Positions 16,121 through 26,221 are shown, counted from the stretch's first letter. The stretch is 64,000 nt of DNA from Sulfuricurvum sp. (GCA_030694265.1 JAUXYP010000002.1:124001-188000); one strand, 5' to 3'. Notes: generated from the letters alone by a model not told the origin. Program-made: numbers and translations.

Positions 16121-17020
16121 AAAAGAATAACCCTTTTCGATACTTTCGTATTGCCCTGCCGACCATCCTAAAAATGCCGCATTGAGTCGTATCATTTTAG
16201 CAAGATTTTCATCGGGATGGTCCATGAGTGCTTGCATTGCATCCAGACTCATCTCCTCTTTGGCGCTGATGGGTTCTATGCCGAATTCTTCGGGATCAAT
16301 ATGATGGGTGGTGATTTCGCTGTTTTGAACGAGCTTGTATTTTGTTTTTTTGAGAATTTCAGGTGTCCCCTCATGTCCTTGTACAATGACGAGCCGTTGA
16401 TAATGTTTTGCGTATAAAGAGGCATACAAATCGAAATAAGGGGCATGGTGCATACCAATCAATGCTATGGGAGCTAAAAAATTGAGTTTTTCAAGAGTGT
16501 TGAATGCGGTACGAATTCCAATGTCGTTGCGCAATGTTGTTAGTGCACTCAGCCCAGGCATCAGATCACTGCGATTATGGAGAATGACATTGGAAGGAAT
16601 AGTATGAAACTGATTGAGGGTAGAGCCGTATTTAGGTCCCAAGGGGAGATCGTACGTAGTATGGACAGTTAAATCATTAAGATATTGCGCCGCTTTGAGC
16701 ATTATGGGAAAAAATTTGGCCTTTCCATCAAATGGGTAGCCGATCTCGATTCCTATTTTGGAAACAGACGTCTGTTGAAGCGCCAGCCAGTCTACACAGC
16801 CGCTGAGTTCCTCATCACTCTCAATTTGAACACGCCATCCGAGTAAAAAAGCGGATATGGCAACATCAGGCACGCGACGCTGTACGATGAGTTCAAACGC
16901 ATCTTGCATCTCTTCACGCGTTAGATGACGATTTCCTTTTGGTCCTGTTCCGACACAGCGGATATAGGAGAGAAAGCGAATGTGTTCTGACGAAAAGGAA
17001 GCGTTTGGATGGGTTACCAA
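16109..17020 (-). CDS. TrpD2/YbiB-type anthranilate phosphoribosyltransferase-like protein
   Basis: A 303-residue protein related to anthranilate phosphoribosyltransferase: GPKGNRHLTREEMQDAFELI... and AFLLGWRVQIESDEEL match the N-terminal helical domain. The GTGD-type phosphoribosyl-binding loop of TrpD is not evident, as in TrpD2/YbiB proteins, which bind nucleic acid and have no known biosynthetic role. Start is TTG 17018-17020 overlapping the upstream gene end. No other trp gene is near. Confidence 0.72.
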   Translation of the reverse strand: MVTHPNASFSSEHIRFLSYIRCVGTGPKGNRHLTREEMQDAFELIVQRRVPDVAISAFLLGWRVQIESDEELSGCVDWLALQQTSVSKIGIEIGYPFDGKAKFFPIMLKAAQYLNDLTVHTTYDLPLGPKYGSTLNQFHTIPSNVILHNRSDLMPGLSALTTLRNDIGIRTAFNTLEKLNFLAPIALIGMHHAPYFDLYASLYAKHYQRLVIVQGHEGTPEILKKTKYKLVQNSEITTHHIDPEEFGIEPISAKEEMSLDAMQALMDHPDENLAKMIRLNAAFLGWSAGQYESIEKGYSFLDI

Positions 17021-17697
17021 ATGATTTTCCCCTCTTCCTGCAGCCCTTGGATAATTTGTTTGGCTTTTTCATGACCGTTATAGGCCGCTTTTCGGCACCA
17101 CTCCAGCGCTACGTCATGATCAGCATCACACCCAAGCCCTTGATCGTACATGAGTCCAAGATTGTATTGTGCTTCAGGGAGATTCATACCAGCAGAGCGA
17201 GAAAAACAGATAAATGCTTTGGTGTAGTCTTGCATCACCCCATGACCCTCTTTATAGAGGACTCCAAGATTGTTAAAAGCACCGCCATGTCCTCGTTTTG
17301 CCGCTTCTTCGTACCAAAATGCAGCTTCACTGTAGTTTTGCACACATCCTAATCCACGCTCTAAACTGTGGCCTGTTTCAAATTGTCCTTGGGGAAATTC
17401 GAGTATTGCACTGCGCATAAAAAGTTCGTAGGCTTTAAATTGATCGTGTGGAACGCTTGCTCCATCAGTGTACATTAGCCCTAGATTATAAAGAGCGGTT
17501 GGTTCATTCAACTCACTGCCGCGGATGTAAAAATCACGCGCTTTATCCAAGTCAACAGTAACGCCAAGACCATTTTGGTACATATAGCCCAAAGAAGCAA
17601 TTGCCGTGGGGTTATTTTGGTCGGCCAATGTTTGAAAGAGAGGAAGTGCTGTTGTGTAGTCTTTGTTGTTAAAAGCAGTAAAAGCGGCTTGTATCAT
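17014..17697 (-). CDS. Sel1-like repeat protein
   Basis: A 227-residue protein built almost wholly of about six Sel1/TPR-type repeats of about 36 residues, recognised by patterns such as A-x-LG-x-MY-x-NG-x-GV-x-x-D-x-x-KA and YNLG-x-MY-x-x-G. These are alpha-helical scaffolds for protein contact. No signal peptide is visible, so it is probably cytoplasmic. Partner unknown. It overlaps trpD2. Confidence 0.85.
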   Translation of the reverse strand: MIQAAFTAFNNKDYTTALPLFQTLADQNNPTAIASLGYMYQNGLGVTVDLDKARDFYIRGSELNEPTALYNLGLMYTDGASVPHDQFKAYELFMRSAILEFPQGQFETGHSLERGLGCVQNYSEAAFWYEEAAKRGHGGAFNNLGVLYKEGHGVMQDYTKAFICFSRSAGMNLPEAQYNLGLMYDQGLGCDADHDVALEWCRKAAYNGHEKAKQIIQGLQEEGKIIW

Positions 17698-17740
17698 AGG
17701 ATGTTCATACCTGTTTTTAGGAAATTATAACGCGCACATC

Positions 17741-17953
17741 TTAACGTCGTATTTTTCGATCACCACGATTTTTTTCTTTAAGTTTGGTAATAATGTCTTT
17801 CATGCGCTCTTTTTCTTTTAAAAGATCATCACGAACCAAGTGTTCTTCATCTTCATCGACCTTTGGATCATATTCAATTGGAGTTGAATCGTACTCTTTG
17901 AGAAGTTCTTCCAGTGTTTTGGTGCGTTGTGTACTCATATTTTGGGCTGCCAT
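17741..17953 (-). CDS. Small charged hypothetical protein
   Basis: About 70 residues, highly charged, with helical segments (KTLEELLKEYD and DLLKEKERMKDIITKLKEKN) and a basic C-terminus ending KIRR. ATG 17951-17953 is used; a TTG one codon earlier and an ATG five codons later are alternatives. No strong ribosome binding site is visible. Function unknown. Confidence 0.5.
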   Translation of the reverse strand: MAAQNMSTQRTKTLEELLKEYDSTPIEYDPKVDEDEEHLVRDDLLKEKERMKDIITKLKEKNRGDRKIRR

Positions 17954-18018
17954 CAAAATGTTTTCTTAATTGTAAGATGATTTACCTTTTGTTTTTTATA
18001 GGTTTCAACTATGGAGGT

Positions 18019-18024
18019 TATAAT
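18019..18024 (+). promoter_or_regulatory. -10 element ahead of mnmG
   Basis: TATAAT lies 31 bases upstream of the mnmG start in the gap between divergent genes. No good -35 hexamer is visible, as is usual for the main sigma factor of Campylobacterota. Confidence 0.5.
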
Positions 18025-18054
18025 TGCGTATAGAATTAAACCAAAGAAGTAAAA

Positions 18055-19929
18055 ATGCAATATGATGTCATCGTTGTAGGCGGCGGACACGCCGGGATTG
18101 AAGCAGCACTTGCCTGCGCGCGAATGGGTCAGCAGACACTTATGGTTTCCATCTTGGCTGAACAAGTGGGAGCAACGAGTTGTAATCCAGCTGTGGGTGG
18201 TTTGGCAAAAGGGCATTTGGTTCGGGAACTTGATGCGCTTGGCGGCGAAATGGGTTTGCTTACTGATGAAGCAGGTATCCAGTTTCGTATTTTAAATATT
18301 ACAAAAGGCCCTGCTGTTCGTGGAAGCCGTGCCCAAATCGATATGGACCGTTATCGTATTATTGCCCGTAATACCATACTGACAACACCTAATCTGAGCT
18401 TGATTCAAGAAACGGTACAGTCTCTTATTTTTGAAGACGGGTATGTTGTAGGGGTTCGAACCGATCTGTTAAACGAATATCGGGCACATCGTGTGATTAT
18501 CACTACGGGTACGTTTCTAAACGGTATGATCCATATAGGAGAAATACGCCAAGAAGCAGGACGTTTTGGAGAGTTTGCGGCAAAGGGGCTTACGGATTCA
18601 TTACGCGAAGCAGGTCTCAATGTAGGGCGGCTTAAAACCGGAACGTGCCCACGTGTCGACAGTTCATCGATTGATTTTTCTGTGATGGAGGAACAAGGGG
18701 GAGATGAAATTCCAAATCCGTTTAGTTTTCGTACCGACAGAGAAAAATTTGCGCGTGAGAAAAAACAGCTACCGTGCTACATAGCTTATACCAATGAAGA
18801 TACGCATACTCTCATCGAGGGTAACTTCCATCGTGCACCCCTTTTTACGGGTCAGATTGAGGGGGTAGGCCCACGTTATTGCCCAAGTATCGAAGATAAA
18901 GTGAACCGCTTTCGGGACAAAGACCGTCATCACCTCTTTATCGAACCGCAAACGGCGGAAAATACCGAGTGTTATATCAATGGGATGAGTACGTCATTAC
19001 CGCCCGATGTGCAGCGTCAAATGATCCATTCGGTGCACGGTATGGAAAATGCGAAGATTGTCCGTTACGGTTATGCGATTGAGTATGACTATGTGGATCC
19101 TACTGAACTGCGTCATACGCTTGAAACCAAAAAGGTAAAGCATCTGTATCTTGCAGGGCAGATTAACGGAACAACGGGATACGAAGAGGCAGCGGCACAG
19201 GGGATGATGGCAGGGATCAATGCTGCATTGTCGTTACAGGGTAAAGAACCACTGGTATTACGCCGTGATGAAGCGTATATCGGTGTTTTGATCGATGATT
19301 TGGTGACCAAGGGGACCAAAGAGCCGTATCGCATGTTTACCTCACGTGCCGAGTATCGCTTATTGTTACGCGAAGAGACGGCTGATTTGCGGCTGGGACA
19401 CTATGGGCACGCATTGGGTTTAATTACGGACACTCAGATGAAGCAAATCGAGAGTAAACGTCGCCAAATCAATGAAGGGTTAGCGCTCCTAGAAGAGACC
19501 ATTTATACCCCGAATAAAGAGTTTTTAGCTTTTTTAGAATCGATTGACGAAGAGCGTATCAGTGATAGACTCAATGGTACACAACTTGTCTCTCGTAAGA
19601 GTTTTGAGTTGGATAAATTGCCTAAACTCATTCCAAGTTTTGCGCAATTAGATCTCTATATTCAAGAACAGATTCTCATCGAGGCCAAATACGCCCGTTA
19701 TGTTGAGAAACAAAGCGACGATATTGAGCGTATGTCCAAGATGCTGCATATTGCTATTCCGGAAAACTTTGATTTTAAATCGGTTTCGGGACTTTCAAAT
19801 GAGATTGTGGACAAATTGGGAAAATTCAATCCTCCTACGCTTCAAGCCGCGTCGCAAATCAGCGGGATGACCCCTGCAGCGTTGGATATTTTACAAATTT
19901 ACATCAAAATGGCACAACGAAAAAAATAA
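18055..19929 (+). CDS. mnmG: tRNA uridine-5-carboxymethylaminomethyl modification enzyme MnmG
   Basis: The FAD-dependent partner of MnmE that installs the cmnm5 group on U34 of tRNAs. 624 residues, full length. The FAD-binding [17 protein letters not shown] is at about residues 9-25; [20 protein letters not shown], the Cys-containing [12 protein letters not shown] and [26 protein letters not shown] and the C-terminal helical tRNA domain are all present. MnmD in the same window acts later in the same pathway. An AT-rich island starts right after this gene. Confidence 0.97.
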   Translation: MQYDVIVVGGGHAGIEAALACARMGQQTLMVSILAEQVGATSCNPAVGGLAKGHLVRELDALGGEMGLLTDEAGIQFRILNITKGPAVRGSRAQIDMDRYRIIARNTILTTPNLSLIQETVQSLIFEDGYVVGVRTDLLNEYRAHRVIITTGTFLNGMIHIGEIRQEAGRFGEFAAKGLTDSLREAGLNVGRLKTGTCPRVDSSSIDFSVMEEQGGDEIPNPFSFRTDREKFAREKKQLPCYIAYTNEDTHTLIEGNFHRAPLFTGQIEGVGPRYCPSIEDKVNRFRDKDRHHLFIEPQTAENTECYINGMSTSLPPDVQRQMIHSVHGMENAKIVRYGYAIEYDYVDPTELRHTLETKKVKHLYLAGQINGTTGYEEAAAQGMMAGINAALSLQGKEPLVLRRDEAYIGVLIDDLVTKGTKEPYRMFTSRAEYRLLLREETADLRLGHYGHALGLITDTQMKQIESKRRQINEGLALLEETIYTPNKEFLAFLESIDEERISDRLNGTQLVSRKSFELDKLPKLIPSFAQLDLYIQEQILIEAKYARYVEKQSDDIERMSKMLHIAIPENFDFKSVSGLSNEIVDKLGKFNPPTLQAASQISGMTPAALDILQIYIKMAQRKK

Positions 19930-19953
19930 TTATTCCAGCAGTTTTATGCATGG

Positions 19954-19959
19954 TATAAT
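19954..19959 (+). promoter_or_regulatory. Extended -10 promoter of the toxin-antitoxin pair
   Basis: TATAAT preceded by TGG (TGGTATAAT) lies 25 bases before the antitoxin start in the 54-base gap after mnmG, so the island has its own promoter. Confidence 0.5.
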
Positions 19960-19983
19960 AAGCAATACAATAAAGGAGAATGA

Positions 19984-20217
19984 ATGTTAGCATTACCCAT
20001 ATCCGAAAATCAAATTGTTCAACTTATTTCACAGCTTGATTTGGTGTCTCTTGAAAAAGTACGTAAAGCAATTGTCAAAAAAGAAGCGTATTTCAAACGA
20101 TTTCAAAAAGCTCCCATTGATGAAATAGTCCAAGATTTTAAATCCGAAGGATACAGCAGTGACTTTTTAGCGGATTTAGAAGATGGGCTGAAAAAGAGTC
20201 GAACGTATACTAAATGA
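19984..20217 (+). CDS. Probable type II antitoxin
   Basis: A 77-residue helical, charged protein with GGAG ahead of its ATG. It overlaps by four bases (ATGA at 20214-20217) a gene for a RelE/ParE-type toxin, the classic antitoxin-first arrangement. I cannot assign its DNA-binding family; the C-terminal half (DEIVQDFKSEGYSSDFLADL) would be the toxin-binding tail. It may be addictive to the downstream island. Confidence 0.7.
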   Translation: MLALPISENQIVQLISQLDLVSLEKVRKAIVKKEAYFKRFQKAPIDEIVQDFKSEGYSSDFLADLEDGLKKSRTYTK

Positions 20218-20462
20218 GAATTTTAGAGCTTCGTGACGACCAAATAGAATATTTAAAGCAACATCAACTACTCAAAAAATACGAAAAAGCAAAAACACTT
20301 TTTGAACAAAATCCATTTCACCCTTCCCTCAATATGGAACTTTTAGAACCAAAACATAGACTTTTATATTCATTTCGGCTGGATCGGAAATATCGAGCAA
20401 TTTTTGCGTATATTGAGAATGAAACGATTGAAATCATTGCTTATACAAATCATTATAAATAA
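20214..20462 (+). CDS. RelE/ParE-superfamily toxin
   Basis: An 82-residue protein with the pattern of RelE/YafQ/YoeB toxins: helices in the first half, then NPFHPSLNMELLEP, YSFRLDRKYRAIFAY and a final strand ETIEIIAYTNHYK. The Arg residues and the terminal H-Y-K fit ribosome-dependent mRNA cleavage, though a gyrase-poisoning ParE mode cannot be excluded. Directly followed, after 8 bases, by the large NTPase gene. Confidence 0.78.
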   Translation: MRILELRDDQIEYLKQHQLLKKYEKAKTLFEQNPFHPSLNMELLEPKHRLLYSFRLDRKYRAIFAYIENETIEIIAYTNHYK

Positions 20463-20470
20463 GGCTAAGA

Positions 20471-23400
20471 TTGATTTATAATTGGGAACGTTTTTGGATC
20501 AAAAAGGGTGGAGAATATCATCCTGACAGATATGGATTTTTGTATGATCCAAACGAGCTGCATAGTCCCAATTATGAGTGTAAAACTTTTGCAGATTTGC
20601 AAGAAAACTCTCTCTTGTTCTTACTTGGTGAGCCAGGAATTGGAAAATCAAAAACTATCGAACAAATTTATACTACATTAAAAAATAATCAACAAAATGT
20701 TCATCTTATCAATCTTCGTTTAGTCAATGATGCAATAACTTTACAAGAAAAAGTTTTTAATGATCCCATTGTACAAGATTGGCAAAGCACGGATACGGAC
20801 TTAGAGTTATTTTTAGATAGTTATGATGAGGGTCTTTTAGGATTTGAAAATATAACTGCGCATATTATTGATAATTTTCGGAAAATTTCCCAAGAGAAAT
20901 TAAAAACTTTAAAACTTCGTATCATTTGTAGAACAGCTGAACTCCCACAAATGCTGGAAAATGAATTAAAAGAATTATTTAGACAATCAGAAGATAAAAA
21001 AAACAAAGAAATAAGCCATGAGCTTTTAATTTTACGTTACAAAGATATTGAAGATGTTCTAAGAATAGAACAAATTGTTGCTGATGATTTTATACGACAT
21101 ATTGAGCAAAATGATCTTTCTGTCTTTGTATCAATACCAGTGACATTGATAATGTTGATAAATCTTTTTAAGCAAAATAACTTTTTGCCGCATGGAAAAT
21201 GGGAAATCTTTTCAAAAGGTTTATTACACTTAGCTAAAGAACAAAGTGAACAAAGAAAAACGATTGGCAAAATCGGTGTATTGTCACCTGATGATCGATT
21301 AGCATTAGCTTCCAGAACAGCTTTTTATTTTTTATTTGCAAATAAACACACGTTTATACTTGAAGATGACTTATTGTTATTAGAGTCTCACGATGATTTA
21401 AAAAGTAATGAAGTTGCTTCTAAAGAATATATCAAAGAATTAATAAACACCTCTCTGTTTGCAGCGAGAGAAAATGGAAGATTCGGATTTATTCATAGAA
21501 CTTTTATTGATTTTTTAGCCACCAAATATATTTTAGATAATGATATTTCTATTGACGTAATAATTCCGATGCTCATTGATATGAAGAGTTCATATAAAAG
21601 AGTATACCCACAGTTGATGGAAGTGGCTTCATGGCTTGCCACTCAAAGAATAGAGTATTTTGATGTACTTAAAAATTATAATCCTGATGTAATTGTGCAA
21701 GGTGATTTGAGTAAACTCTCTAATCAGCAAAAGGATGAACTTATTGATCAATGTCTCAAAGCTATTGAAAATGAAATTATCAATCAAGTGCACTATGATA
21801 CTTTGAAGTATTTTCCAAAATTACTTACAAAAGAAACGACCAATTTATTAAAACAGTATTTCTTTAGTTCTCCTCGTAATATATTTTCTCGTCGTGTAGC
21901 AATTGATATTGCAAAGATATGTGAGATTAAAGAAGTAGAAAAATATATTTTTCAGATATTACATAATTCTATAGAATATTTACCCTTGCGGATTAGTGCT
22001 ATGGAATATATTGCAAAATTAAATAGCGGTACATATACTGAAGAACTTAAATATTATGCTATCGGAATCGAAGAAGATAAAGATGATGAATTAAAAGGTT
22101 TTGCACTAAAAGCACTTTTTCCTAATCACATAAATATTGATGAACTTTTATTATTACTTACTTCACAAAAACAGAAAAATCTTTATGGTAAATATCAAAA
22201 ATTTCTACAACATGAATTTTGTTCCATTTTAACAGAGGCACAAATAAGTGTTATTATTCAATGGCTTATACATAATCATGATAATGGTTTATATCGTGAA
22301 CTGATTCACCCTGTAATAGTTAAAGCTTGGGAATATATAGACCATAATATCATTATTCTTCGCCTATTGACTGATTTGATTGAATTTAATTATCAAAAAT
22401 ATCATCGTTTTCCGGAAAGCTATAGTAAACCAATGTTTAAAGAATTATGGGAACGAGATACTCAAAAGCGGCATAAAATTATTCAAGAAATAGTTTCTCG
22501 GCAAAGTCGAATATCTGCTCAGTTTTCTTCAATTGTGTATAAAAATGAAGTTCATTTGGAAGAAGATCTGCTTTGGAATATTGAACAATTAAAAAATTCT
22601 TCTAATGAAAATGAGCAAAAAATTTATGCACAGATGTTACGGCAAAAATATGGATGGGTTAATAATGCCGAAAATGTGAAGAGATTATTAGAGCTTGCAG
22701 AAAGTTTTCAAACTGTGAAGGAAGTATTTTCAGACTACTTAGAACCGGTTGAACTTGATTCTAATAAAGCGAGCGAGGACAAACAACTTTATAATGAATT
22801 ATTGATAGACCATTCATCATATGAAACCCAAAAATTTGAGACTAATATTGTAGAAATACAATTACTTTTGATCAATGAAGGCGATCTTGAAATAATAAAT
22901 AAGCTTATCTATAAACTTACTTATTTAGATGAGTACGAAAGCTATAAAAACAATACGGGCAAAATATTTTTGGAATCATTAACTTCTGATGAACAAACTA
23001 AAATTATTAATCTTCTCAAATATTTTATTGAAAGTATGTCTTTTCCTTCACAAGGTTTTGAAAATTTGGATAATGATGAATATTCTAGAAATTTGTGTAG
23101 AGCGTATATGTTATTATACCGCTATAAGTCGGATGAATTAGAATCAATCACTCCAAAGATTTTGTCCGAGCATATTTATGTTTTGATGTATTTTAGTTTT
23201 AGATATGGGAAGTATGTAGGTCAAGAAGAATTTGCGTATTTAGCACAAAAAGTTTATTATGCAGATCAACAAAAATTTAATAATTCTTTACTTGAAATTA
23301 TTCGACATTTTGATAACGATAAGACAATTATTGATTTCTTTCAATATATTTACCCTATTAATAATATCCAAATGAGTACACTTGATGATCTAATGGATTT

Positions 23401-24049
23401 AGTAGTTGGAAAAAAAGTGTCAGCAGATTTTGAAAAAGTTATTTTAAATTTCCTCTTAGAAAAAAAGTATGAAAAAGCATTAGCTTATCTAAAAGAGATA
23501 ATTACAGTACCTTCAGTTATTGGTACATTTTTACCTTTTGCGAATACTAAAAATCTTTCTGATGAGTATATACAAAATGCTTTGTGGTTGCTAACAGTCA
23601 AAGATAAAGAATTTGATCGTGTCATCAAATATTTGTATAGTAATTTGACAAAAGCAGAAGAATATATCTTGGGAGCATTCGGTGAGGGGCAAGAACAAGA
23701 AATTTCAAAAAATTTAACTGAAATGGAATTAGCAGAATTCTATATTTTAATATATATGCTGTTCCCCCCTATATCTGATCTTAAAACTCCTTTGGGTACC
23801 TCTTATTTACAGACACCAATAATGAGTGTATCAAGTCTTAGAAATCATATATTACAAAAAATTGTTTCTTTCGGAACATATGGGTCTTTGGACGCTTTAC
23901 GATTAATTCATAAAAAAATACCTAATCATAAATTTCTTTTTTACTATATAAATCAAGCGATTGAGACTACGAATCGTATGCAAGTTAAATTTTATAGTAT
24001 TGACCAGCTTAAAAAACTTGAGGATAAGGATATCCTATGTCTGAAATAA
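20471..24049 (+). CDS. Large NACHT/STAND-like NTPase with helical-repeat C-terminus
   Basis: A 1192-residue protein. The N-terminus (IYNWERFWIKKGG...YGFLYDP) precedes a P-loop GEPGIGKS at residues 53-60, an acidic Walker B-like strand LELFLDSYDE at 111-120, a sensor-like RIICRTAELP at 150-159 and a winged-helix motif FGFIHRTFIDFLATKYI at 338-354, the mark of NACHT/STAND ATPases. The remaining 800 residues look like irregular HEAT/TPR-type helices, the usual ligand-sensing region. It starts at TTG 20471; no in-frame ATG is suitable. The gene is visibly AT-richer than the flanking mnmG and petA region. Many such proteins are phage sensors; no nuclease or protease effector domain is seen in it. 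It overlaps the membrane-protein gene by 13 bases. Confidence 0.75.
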   Translation: MIYNWERFWIKKGGEYHPDRYGFLYDPNELHSPNYECKTFADLQENSLLFLLGEPGIGKSKTIEQIYTTLKNNQQNVHLINLRLVNDAITLQEKVFNDPIVQDWQSTDTDLELFLDSYDEGLLGFENITAHIIDNFRKISQEKLKTLKLRIICRTAELPQMLENELKELFRQSEDKKNKEISHELLILRYKDIEDVLRIEQIVADDFIRHIEQNDLSVFVSIPVTLIMLINLFKQNNFLPHGKWEIFSKGLLHLAKEQSEQRKTIGKIGVLSPDDRLALASRTAFYFLFANKHTFILEDDLLLLESHDDLKSNEVASKEYIKELINTSLFAARENGRFGFIHRTFIDFLATKYILDNDISIDVIIPMLIDMKSSYKRVYPQLMEVASWLATQRIEYFDVLKNYNPDVIVQGDLSKLSNQQKDELIDQCLKAIENEIINQVHYDTLKYFPKLLTKETTNLLKQYFFSSPRNIFSRRVAIDIAKICEIKEVEKYIFQILHNSIEYLPLRISAMEYIAKLNSGTYTEELKYYAIGIEEDKDDELKGFALKALFPNHINIDELLLLLTSQKQKNLYGKYQKFLQHEFCSILTEAQISVIIQWLIHNHDNGLYRELIHPVIVKAWEYIDHNIIILRLLTDLIEFNYQKYHRFPESYSKPMFKELWERDTQKRHKIIQEIVSRQSRISAQFSSIVYKNEVHLEEDLLWNIEQLKNSSNENEQKIYAQMLRQKYGWVNNAENVKRLLELAESFQTVKEVFSDYLEPVELDSNKASEDKQLYNELLIDHSSYETQKFETNIVEIQLLLINEGDLEIINKLIYKLTYLDEYESYKNNTGKIFLESLTSDEQTKIINLLKYFIESMSFPSQGFENLDNDEYSRNLCRAYMLLYRYKSDELESITPKILSEHIYVLMYFSFRYGKYVGQEEFAYLAQKVYYADQQKFNNSLLEIIRHFDNDKTIIDFFQYIYPINNIQMSTLDDLMDLVVGKKVSADFEKVILNFLLEKKYEKALAYLKEIITVPSVIGTFLPFANTKNLSDEYIQNALWLLTVKDKEFDRVIKYLYSNLTKAEEYILGAFGEGQEQEISKNLTEMELAEFYILIYMLFPPISDLKTPLGTSYLQTPIMSVSSLRNHILQKIVSFGTYGSLDALRLIHKKIPNHKFLFYYINQAIETTNRMQVKFYSIDQLKKLEDKDILCLK

Positions 24050-24780
24050 AAGAATATCTGAAATGGGTATGCGATTTTGTAATTCACCCAAATATATCAT
24101 TGGAAAAATTTAATCTAAAAAAATCATTGATTATAAGTTTAACGGGACTATTTCTCTCTTTATTAACCATTAATATATTTTTTCAGATTTCGGAGTATAT
24201 TTTTTCTTTCGGCTCTGTATTAAAAGAGAGTTTAAACCCTTGGTATGGTTCATTAATGATACTTTATTATGTCATTCTTCTAGCAGCCATATTGGGGCTT
24301 TTAGCACATATTTTGCTATTCTTTCGGATTAAAGATTTATGGCTAAAAATATTATTTCATTTTGTAAAAGTCAGTACTGTATTGATCCCTATTTTTACGA
24401 TTCTTTTTTTTATAGCGACAGATCAAATGTTATCAAAAACTTTCCAAGAGGAATATTCTAATCTTCAACTTGGATTCGGAATGTTATTGATATTTATACT
24501 TTTATCATTAATTATTTGGTTATTAATTTTACCATTAGCTACTTTTTTTAAAATGTATACAAATAGTTTTAAGAGTTATGGTGTTGCAATTAACTCATTT
24601 ATTATAATGCTATGTGTTGGACAGTATGTGAGTTATCCATATTCTTCAGAAATATTTTCACAAAAATATTTTCAAAAAGAAATTGTTAAAACGTTATACG
24701 AGGATGGAAAAATGGAAAAGGATAAAGTTGATGAAATTAATGAAAAAATTAGAAAAAATAAAATTCAAATAAGGGATTAA
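24037..24780 (+). CDS. Polytopic membrane protein coupled to the NTPase
   Basis: A 247-residue protein with about five to six hydrophobic helices (roughly residues 28-52, 68-92, 105-127, 146-172, 180-205) and a charged, helical C-terminal tail (EKDKVDEINEKIRKNKIQIRD, part shown). Its ATG lies inside the end of the NTPase gene, so they are co-translated. I do not know its family. By analogy with sensor plus membrane-effector pairs, it could be the effector that damages the membrane, but this is inference. Confidence 0.65.
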   Translation: MSEIKEYLKWVCDFVIHPNISLEKFNLKKSLIISLTGLFLSLLTINIFFQISEYIFSFGSVLKESLNPWYGSLMILYYVILLAAILGLLAHILLFFRIKDLWLKILFHFVKVSTVLIPIFTILFFIATDQMLSKTFQEEYSNLQLGFGMLLIFILLSLIIWLLILPLATFFKMYTNSFKSYGVAINSFIIMLCVGQYVSYPYSSEIFSQKYFQKEIVKTLYEDGKMEKDKVDEINEKIRKNKIQIRD

Positions 24781-24783
24781 AGA

Positions 24784-25653
24784 ATGAGACTTTTTTATTA
24801 CGTACATACAGGACATCGTATCGGACTTGACCGATTTCATCGTGCAGCGGCCATCATCAACCAATTGGGGGATGTGGATATCACGTTATTGTCTCCTGAT
24901 TATCGTATTGCGGCGGAGGCAAAAGATTTTGGGATTAAACGTTCTGTGGGTATGGATGTCGTTCGTAATATTCCACAAATTGCTCAGCACGGCGATAAAA
25001 TCATTTTTGATTCAGCTGAGCTCAATCCGATGCTATTGGACGATATGAGCCAGTTTTTCTCAACGTTTATTCGTATAGGGGATTCTCCTAATGATACGAA
25101 GCATCCAAAGGAGTTTTTGATCTCTCCTTATTTGAGTGGGGAAGGGATTGTTCAAGGGGTTGTTATTGGTGAGCACTATTATGAACAACGCCCTAAAACC
25201 ATACCGATGGCACTGTTTTTTGGGGATGATGACTACGAAAAAGATTTGGAAATACATCAGGTGATGTTTGCCCCTTTTGAAATGGATTTATTGATGGGCT
25301 TCTACCATTTTTTGGGTTATGAAAAAGTACTACAAAACAGTTTCAAAACGGTCCATGATTGGGAAGAATACGATGAGGTCATTCGTAGTACAGATATCTT
25401 GATAACTGCTTCTCCAATGGCCGTATTACAAAATTTAGCAGGTGGAGGACGACCTATTTATTTACAGCGTCCTGACTATGTTAATGATTTTATTCCTCTC
25501 TTCCAATCATTGAATATCCCGATTGTTGAGGGGTATGATACAGCTTCGCTTGAAAGGGCCGTAAATTCCATTTCAGCGGTTATTTATGGTAAGTTGTCAC
25601 AATCGGATCACAAAGTTGTTGAATTTATTAAAAAAACCTGTAATTTAGGCTAA
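24784..25653 (+). CDS. Hypothetical protein with a GT-B/UDP-sugar-type fold
   Basis: A 289-residue soluble protein. The N-terminus RLFYYVHTGHRIGLDRFHRAAAII and the C-terminal segment STDILITASPMAVLQNLAGGGRPIYLQRP resemble glycosyltransferase family 28 and PseG-like proteins, where a nucleotide-sugar is bound near the A-G-G-G-R-P-type loop. No clear function. It lies just ahead of petABC, with 57 bases between, and its base composition is normal again, so it likely marks the end of the island. Confidence 0.6.
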   Translation: MRLFYYVHTGHRIGLDRFHRAAAIINQLGDVDITLLSPDYRIAAEAKDFGIKRSVGMDVVRNIPQIAQHGDKIIFDSAELNPMLLDDMSQFFSTFIRIGDSPNDTKHPKEFLISPYLSGEGIVQGVVIGEHYYEQRPKTIPMALFFGDDDYEKDLEIHQVMFAPFEMDLLMGFYHFLGYEKVLQNSFKTVHDWEEYDEVIRSTDILITASPMAVLQNLAGGGRPIYLQRPDYVNDFIPLFQSLNIPIVEGYDTASLERAVNSISAVIYGKLSQSDHKVVEFIKKTCNLG

Positions 25654-25710
25654 GTTAAACGTTTTTTCCTTATGATAAGCTATTAAATTTTTAACTTAAG
25701 AGAGATCATT

Positions 25711-26220
25711 ATGATGGATGAAAGCAGAAGAGGGTTCGTCGGTAAAGCCTTTGGTGCCTTCGCTGCAGTGGGCGGGGTCGCCTCACTGATCGCGATGAAG
25801 AAAACATGGGATCCGCTTCCAAGTGTCATGTCCGCTGGTTTTACAACCGTGGATGTGTCAGCTCTTGAAGCTAACAAATTAGAAATCGCTGTTTGGCGCG
25901 GTAAGCCGATATTTATTCTTAAATATACTGAAGACATGAAGCCGACAGACGGACGCAGTGTTAAAGTCGGTGATCATTATTACTCGGTTATGATTGGATT
26001 GTGTACCCATTTGGGTTGTATTCCTGCGTATCGCTGTGATGAAAAAGATTTCAAATGCGCTTGTCACGGTGGTGAATTCACATTGGCTGGTGTACAAAAA
26101 TTTGGACCGCCTCCGCGTCCACTTGATCTTCCTCCGTTTAAAATTGATGGAACAACCCTTGTCCTTGGTGAAGAAGGTCCTGAGTATAAAGCTATGATGG
26201 CAAAAGCAGGAGGAGCATAA
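25711..26220 (+). CDS. petA: Ubiquinol-cytochrome c reductase Rieske iron-sulfur subunit
   Basis: A 169-residue subunit of the quinol:cytochrome c reductase. The N-terminus SRRGFVGKAFGAFAAVGGVA is a Tat-like signal anchor. The 2Fe-2S site is CTHLGC (ligands Cys98, His100; Cys103 for the disulfide) and CACHGG (ligands Cys116, His119; Cys118 for the disulfide). ATG 25711 or the next ATG may be used. First gene of petABC; cytochrome b follows one base after its stop. Confidence 0.96.
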   Translation: MMDESRRGFVGKAFGAFAAVGGVASLIAMKKTWDPLPSVMSAGFTTVDVSALEANKLEIAVWRGKPIFILKYTEDMKPTDGRSVKVGDHYYSVMIGLCTHLGCIPAYRCDEKDFKCACHGGEFTLAGVQKFGPPPRPLDLPPFKIDGTTLVLGEEGPEYKAMMAKAGGA

Positions 26221-26221
26221 G

